From the NCBI GenBank assembly GCA_013399875.1, contig VXAZ01001747.1, positions 378,646-442,645 of the forward strand: a stretch of DNA of 64,000 nt, written 5' to 3'. Of the stretch, positions 54,501 to 60,500 are shown piece after piece. The position numbers and the translations under genes were made by a program. Origin of the DNA: Gymnorhina tibicen (taxonomy: Eukaryota; Chordata; Aves; Passeriformes; Artamidae). Under the pieces are notes generated by a model. It did no database searches. It was given only the letters and a program-made list of their open reading frames with translations, and was not told the origin of the DNA. Positions within the stretch are counted from its first letter, which is position 1. Every line of letters begins with the position of its first letter.

Positions 54501-57500
54501 CATGACAAAGGTCAGCCCAGTTTGGGGAGAGAGGAGAAAGGGAAGCATTGTGGCCACAGACAGCAGCTCGATTCGGCTACAACGCCACTTGAGAAATGTA
54601 AAGTGATGGTGTCGCTCAGAGAAAAGGCCTGAGAGCCTGGCCTAAATCCCAGGGCTTTATCACTCACAAAAGCCCAGCCCCTTGAGTCATTAATCGTGTG
54701 CTCCATGGCTGGGTGCCTCAAAGAGCAGCAGATGACACATGCCCAGCTGCTATTGCTGCCCCTCCTCAAGGTAACAGGGCAGAGGCAGGTGCACTCCCAG
54801 TGCCCTCTGCTCGAGACTAATCTATTCTCCCTCCTTGTCCTCTGCCTTTCATCTCTTCCAGCAGCCCACGCTGACAACTGTAAATGAGATTAGACTTCAA
54901 GGCGTGGGGCAGATGCAGAACCCCCTCTGTGCATTGCCAAGAGACCCTTGTAGATTTTAAAATGTCTCTCCCCTTTACAATGCAGAGCTTGGTGGAGGGG
55001 GAGAAGGGGGCACATTTCTTGTCACGCTCTCAGAAGTGTCTGATATGGCAGACAAGGCAGACACTGTTTTGGGGCCTGGATGCTAATCTTTTATCACCAT
55101 GGACAGTCTTCCCACCAGCACATCTGATTCCCCAGTCACCTTAGCAGATGAAGTAACAAGTCGTTGACTATTTCCTAATCCCAGTTCCCATAGCCTCCTC
55201 TTTGCAGCACCACTCCATTTAAATGTGGACAGATGTCCCAATGAACACTAAAAAGACAGAAATAGTCCAAAATTCAGGCAAAGACTTGAAGGTTAATACA
55301 ATCCGGGGCTCAACCCCCCTGCCTATACTGCTGCTATCACTGCCATCATTTCCTATTCCTTGTATTGCAGTTTGTGCTCCACCTGTTCCCAGTGATCCAA
55401 CAAACCAGTGGTGAGACACAAGTTGTTCGTCAGAGAAAGAGGTGAAATCTCAAGGCACAAACCACTGTCTACAGCACAGTGAGACCTGCCTGGAGAGGTC
55501 TTGCAGCCACAGCCGGCAGGGGTTTGGCAGCAACAATAGGCAGGGAAATTTTTCAAAGTGAAGGGTCATGTTTAGCTCAACAGTGCCCTAGTAAACAAAC
55601 TGGAATTTCTTACACAGTGTGGGAAATAGATCTGCCTGCCTGTGCTAAAGGCTACCCAGAGAAAAGGGACAGTTAACATAAAAGATCATTAAATTCAAAG
55701 TAATTCCCTTTCTCGGTTACCACCAACCATGATAATAGCTGCCCCAATTTTATGGATTGCTCTGCAATTTCAATCGTGCAGGAACCAGCCCTGGATTTAA
55801 GGCAGCTGCAAAGTCAGCGTATTTTAAAGCAAATTTTAATGTTTTATGAGACCATGGCGGAGCAGGTTCAGCTGCACCCACTGCTGGTAGTGTCAGCAAC
55901 TGAACTCTTCCTGGCAAGTGAATATCTACCCCTACAGCCTTGTTTCTGAGCTCAAGTTTTCCATTAGCTGCCTACACAGACTGGGTAACTTGGCATCTCT
56001 CTGCATTCCCCATAAACTCTGTTCATCTGTTGCCATCACACCCACGTACAAGTCTCAGGAAGGAATCTAGGATTTCTAAAGCAGCTGCAACAAAAACACC
56101 GCCTGGATTGACAAGCAATAGGATCAAGGTGTTGAGCCAGTGAGGAGGGTCTTTTTGGAGAGTTTTTTGTGTGTCTATTTAAAACAAGTTTGTTGTCATG
56201 ACTACAAATCAGGGTATGGGTGAGAAGAAGTGAGAACTCCAAGATGACTGCTGATAATGCTAATTCACCCTCAAAATCTCAGCAGCCATGGGGATGGGGA
56301 AACAGAGAAGATGATACAAGCTCTTGACATCTAACAAGGTTAAAAGCCACCTTCAGAAGGCAGGTTTGTCCCAAGAACAAACACTGTCATCCTAGATAGC
56401 CCCTTTCACCCAGCCCAGCCAAGGGCCTGATAACACCAATGAGCAGCAGTCATTGCCAAAGCAGGGGCACTGGGGACATGCAGGCAAAGAACCACACCCA
56501 AGGCCCTAGAGAGGACATAGCAACATAGGACCAGCCCCTCAGGACACTCATCTGCAGAGTCACTCTCCAACCATCAGGCAACTTGGCTTCAGCAAGGACT
56601 GGGAGATGTTCTCATGTCTGAGTGCAAGGCAATTAACGGATCTTATTATCACAGAGAAGCATGAAACTGTCAGCAGCTGCTCCTGGGATTGTCACATTTT
56701 CAGCTTTACCAGAAAATTAACAAAAAAATGGGGCTTTGGCCCCTGAAGAACAAATGAAGAAAACCCCAGGTGACTGCAGAAGGATGAAAAGAGCTTGCTC
56801 TGCTCAGAGCTCAGATTCTACACTGAAACAGCACAGAGCGCTGGTGCAGGCTCTGCAGAAGGCAGCAGATGAGGAGCTAATGTGTGTGTGGGGGTGGAGG
56901 GTGTTTATGAGCACAATAAATAAATGTATGAATCCCTATAAACTTCCCATATAAAAGTGAGTTAGAGCTGCCCAAGGGCCATGGCCTCGTAATAAAAACC
57001 ACCTTGCAAGCACAGTATGAGGCAGCAGCTGAACTGTAACTGTCTGGCTGCAGCACAGAAGAGCTGCAAGTCTGCCTGTTCCCCAGCTCTTGGGTGAAGT
57101 GCTGACCACACTAAATCCAGGAGGAATTTTGGTACTTGCTTCAGAGTAGTCAGGATTTTGTCCATGGAGGGGCTTCTTTGAACCTCAAAGCATCAGAAGC
57201 AGTTCTGGGTCTGACTTTTTGTCAAATTTAAGTTCTGTTACTTCTTAAAAAGAATTGATCTGCAAGTGGCAGAAGATCTTGGCTTGAGTCACTGATAGTT
57301 CCCAGTGTGACAGACTAGAGCTGGATCAAAACAAATAAAAAATTCCTCCAGAACACATGGTCAGTCACTCCTCTCTCCCAAAATAACCAAGCAAAAAGCA
57401 CTGCTTTATGGCTGAGCAGCAATTTTTCCATCAAGAAGTTTTGAATTTTTAATTTAAGTTGGGGGGGTGATAAAAAAACCAAACCCCTTAAATTTTGTAT

Positions 57501-60500
57501 GTCTAAACAGAAACCTGCTGCTTTTTTTGTCAGTAAAGTTAAATAAAAGTTTTTAAAACACTCCTCAGAGGAAAAAAAACCAAGAAGCATTAATAATAAT
57601 TTCTTTCCCCTCTCAAAGGCTCTGTGTGTGTGTGCACTGACCTCTCCTTCACAGTTTTCTGGGATGATGGAGTATAACAGCAACAAGGCACTTGCAGACT
57701 TCCAGCCTGTAAATTCCCAACTGCTCTAACACTTTCTCCAGAGCCTTCTCTTGCTCTCCTGGGAAGTGGAGGTCCATGTCTCAGCTGAGAGGGTGGCTCT
57801 CAAACCTCAGTCCCAGTCCATGAGTCACAAACGCATGTGCACCCTGGGCCACCCATTTCCACTCAAAGTACACACTGAGCCAGGTCCTGACTCCCAGGGA
57901 GAGCTGCAACTGTTCCCAGTGTCAACACACAGGCTTTCTCTAGTTATTAAGACTGTCCTCATGTTTCACATGGATGCCAATCAGAGCACAACAAAGTGTT
58001 CCCCACTCCTCCTAGCACATTGCTGCTGGGAATAGCAATCTTGTTCCATGACAAACAGCATCTTGCAATTCACTGCAGGACTAATTGCATTGCTTTGCTG
58101 ATATAATGCTCCAGGAAGACGTCAGCTTTGCCCACAGGCAACAAGGACATTATTGATTTATTCAGGACATACGTGTAGTTGTCACAGGTTGCATTCTCTT
58201 TTGCATTCTCTTTTGATAATAAAGCCTTACAAAGTTTAAAATTCAGCTGCAGCCCTAATTGAAATATAGCTAATTATCAAAGGTCTGCCTTTACAGCCCA
58301 TTCCATTGTTACTGGGCTAACGTTCTGTAAATCCAACAGTCCAACTCTCTTCCCTTAAAAAGAAAAAAAAAGCAGGAAAAACCCCCATCTACTATTCAAG
58401 CAAGTCCAGTGGGAAATTACAGATTCCTCTCTTTGAGCCCGAGGTAGCTACCAGCCAACAGCCCCGTCCCACAAGGACTCAATGACTTCAAAGGATGTTT
58501 GTAGAATAAGACTCCAAATTAAGGCCAGTGTTGGAGAGAGAATTCAAAGTGGCTGGAACAAACATTCAGCCCAGACCACAAGCAATTTATCGTGCATCCA
58601 CCTTTTCAGTGGCAGCATCCCCTATGAGCCTCAGCGAGTTCAAACACACCACACGATTTAGGGGTGATCGACAATCATAATACCCAGCTTCCAACTGCCG
58701 GATGACTGTAACACAGCCAACGTGCTGCAGTCCAGACACGTGGATTAGCAGTTGGTCACGGTTAACAGGGTATAAACGAGCACTCATCAGAACAAGCAGC
58801 CCCAGCTAATAGCTGAATGATAACAGGACCCCCAGGGTACCAAGGACATCCTTTCGCAGGCTGCGCCACAGCTTTTGGCTTTGTAGTTCAGCCAGACACA
58901 GAGGCGAGATTATTGCCTCATAAAGCAGGGATGAAATCCATCCGAACTTTATTGCCAGGATGATTCCAGCGTCAGAGCAAGCTCCCTTACAGAAGGTGAC
59001 ATTTGCATACACGCACAACAGCACAAAAGTTTATGACATCAAGAGAGTGCTGCAGTTTAGAAGCAAGTCAACCCTAGAAAAATACCTCTGTTTATAGCTG
59101 CTACACATTTCAACCTGGCAGATGGAAGGGATACCACAAAGCAAACATGTCAGTGAAAGCAGCTAAAAGCATAATTTACAAACTAGAACCCACAACCCAA
59201 AATCTCAGCAGCTATAGCTCGAAGCTCTTCAGAGCTGTGCTCATTTCAGCCGGCTACAGATCTGGCCCAAGGCATTCACCTGACACAACCACAGTCTTTG
59301 GTACAGAAGCAGATTCTTTGCTAATCCTGTGCAAGTTTAAAGCAGCAGGTCCTCCCTGGATGATGTAACCCTGCAGAAGTCAGTTTAACAGCTGGGGAGC
59401 CATTTCAAAGAACACAGTGCTGGTTTTACAGGTCTTAGTCTGCCTGCCTGAAAGAGCAGAAGATCCTTTAATCCACAAGCAAGGGTAGCACAACTGGCAG
59501 CAAAGAGAGCACCTGCTGCAGCACCTTGGCTCAGCCCTTGTGCTGCCAGGGATGGGTTCACTCCTGTCCCTGGCTACTCTGAAGAGGAACTGAGAGAAAG
59601 GCCCAAAGCAGCTGTGATAATTATGACTTGCACACCAGCATCCTGGAAACTGGGAGCATGGAGCACATTACTTGTAGGCTGTATTTTAAATGCAGGGAAA
59701 AGCCAGTACTGAGGAAATTAACCAGAGGTTAGGCTCTTTGCTCACAAGACAGAGACAATATATCAGTTATTCACATACCTGATCAAATAGGGCTTTCCAG
59801 TGCTGAAAGGCAGCGCATAAGGGAGGAAAAAGAATAAAAAGAAGGTGTAAGAGCAACGACATTAACATGCAGTAAACTGTAGAAGTATATTCTAACAGAG
59901 AAATAACCAAATGATTTAATGCCATTTCCAACATCCTTCTTCATCCCAGAATCACCTACCCTTCCGGAGGAGGAGGCAGGGGAATCTACCAAACACAGGG
60001 AGAACAGTTTTCATTTACAAATCCAAATTAGGATGAACTCAAAACATTCAGGCGTTAATTCTGTTTTCTCTCACTTTGTCTATTTGCAGGCAAGCAAGGA
60101 AAAAAAGGATTTTTACTCACAGGGATCAAGAAAGCTCTGTGTATATTGAGGGAAGGGAGGAATTAGCAATGTTTTTCCAGATCACTTTCTGAGATCCTGT
60201 GGCCCAACACTGACCTATCAATTGCCTTGCTGGGTTGTCAGAGCCCTGTCTGCTGCCTGCTCCTGACTCTGGCTTTCTGCAGGCTCTTTGATAACCCATC
60301 AGTTCTCTGAAACTTACATGTCCACATCTGAGAAACAGGTAATTCCTCTTGTGCAAGGTGGGAGGGTGGAAGGCTGGAGAGAGCCCATTGCAAGGATTTA
60401 CCCCATATCTTTTGTTCTATCAGATCTGCCTTAAAAATGCTGTATAGGAGGAAGCTCCACTTCCGTGCTCACAACCATGTGAATACTCCACAAGTCCTTG

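Larger units (their letters stand above)
26857..59778 (-). other. RHBDL3: RHBDL3 intron 2 (32922 bases)
   Basis: Donor CAG|GTATGT after the microexon, acceptor CCTATCCCAG, phase 0. It contains one CR1 fragment (30050-30560), a 60-base-spaced tandem duplication (40592-40669), a purine-rich tract (about 38625-38915), several perfect inverted repeats, and a CpG-retaining block (58585-58990). The rest is unique, CpG-poor sequence. I see no nested gene: the longer open frames inside do not match known proteins. Confidence 0.93.
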
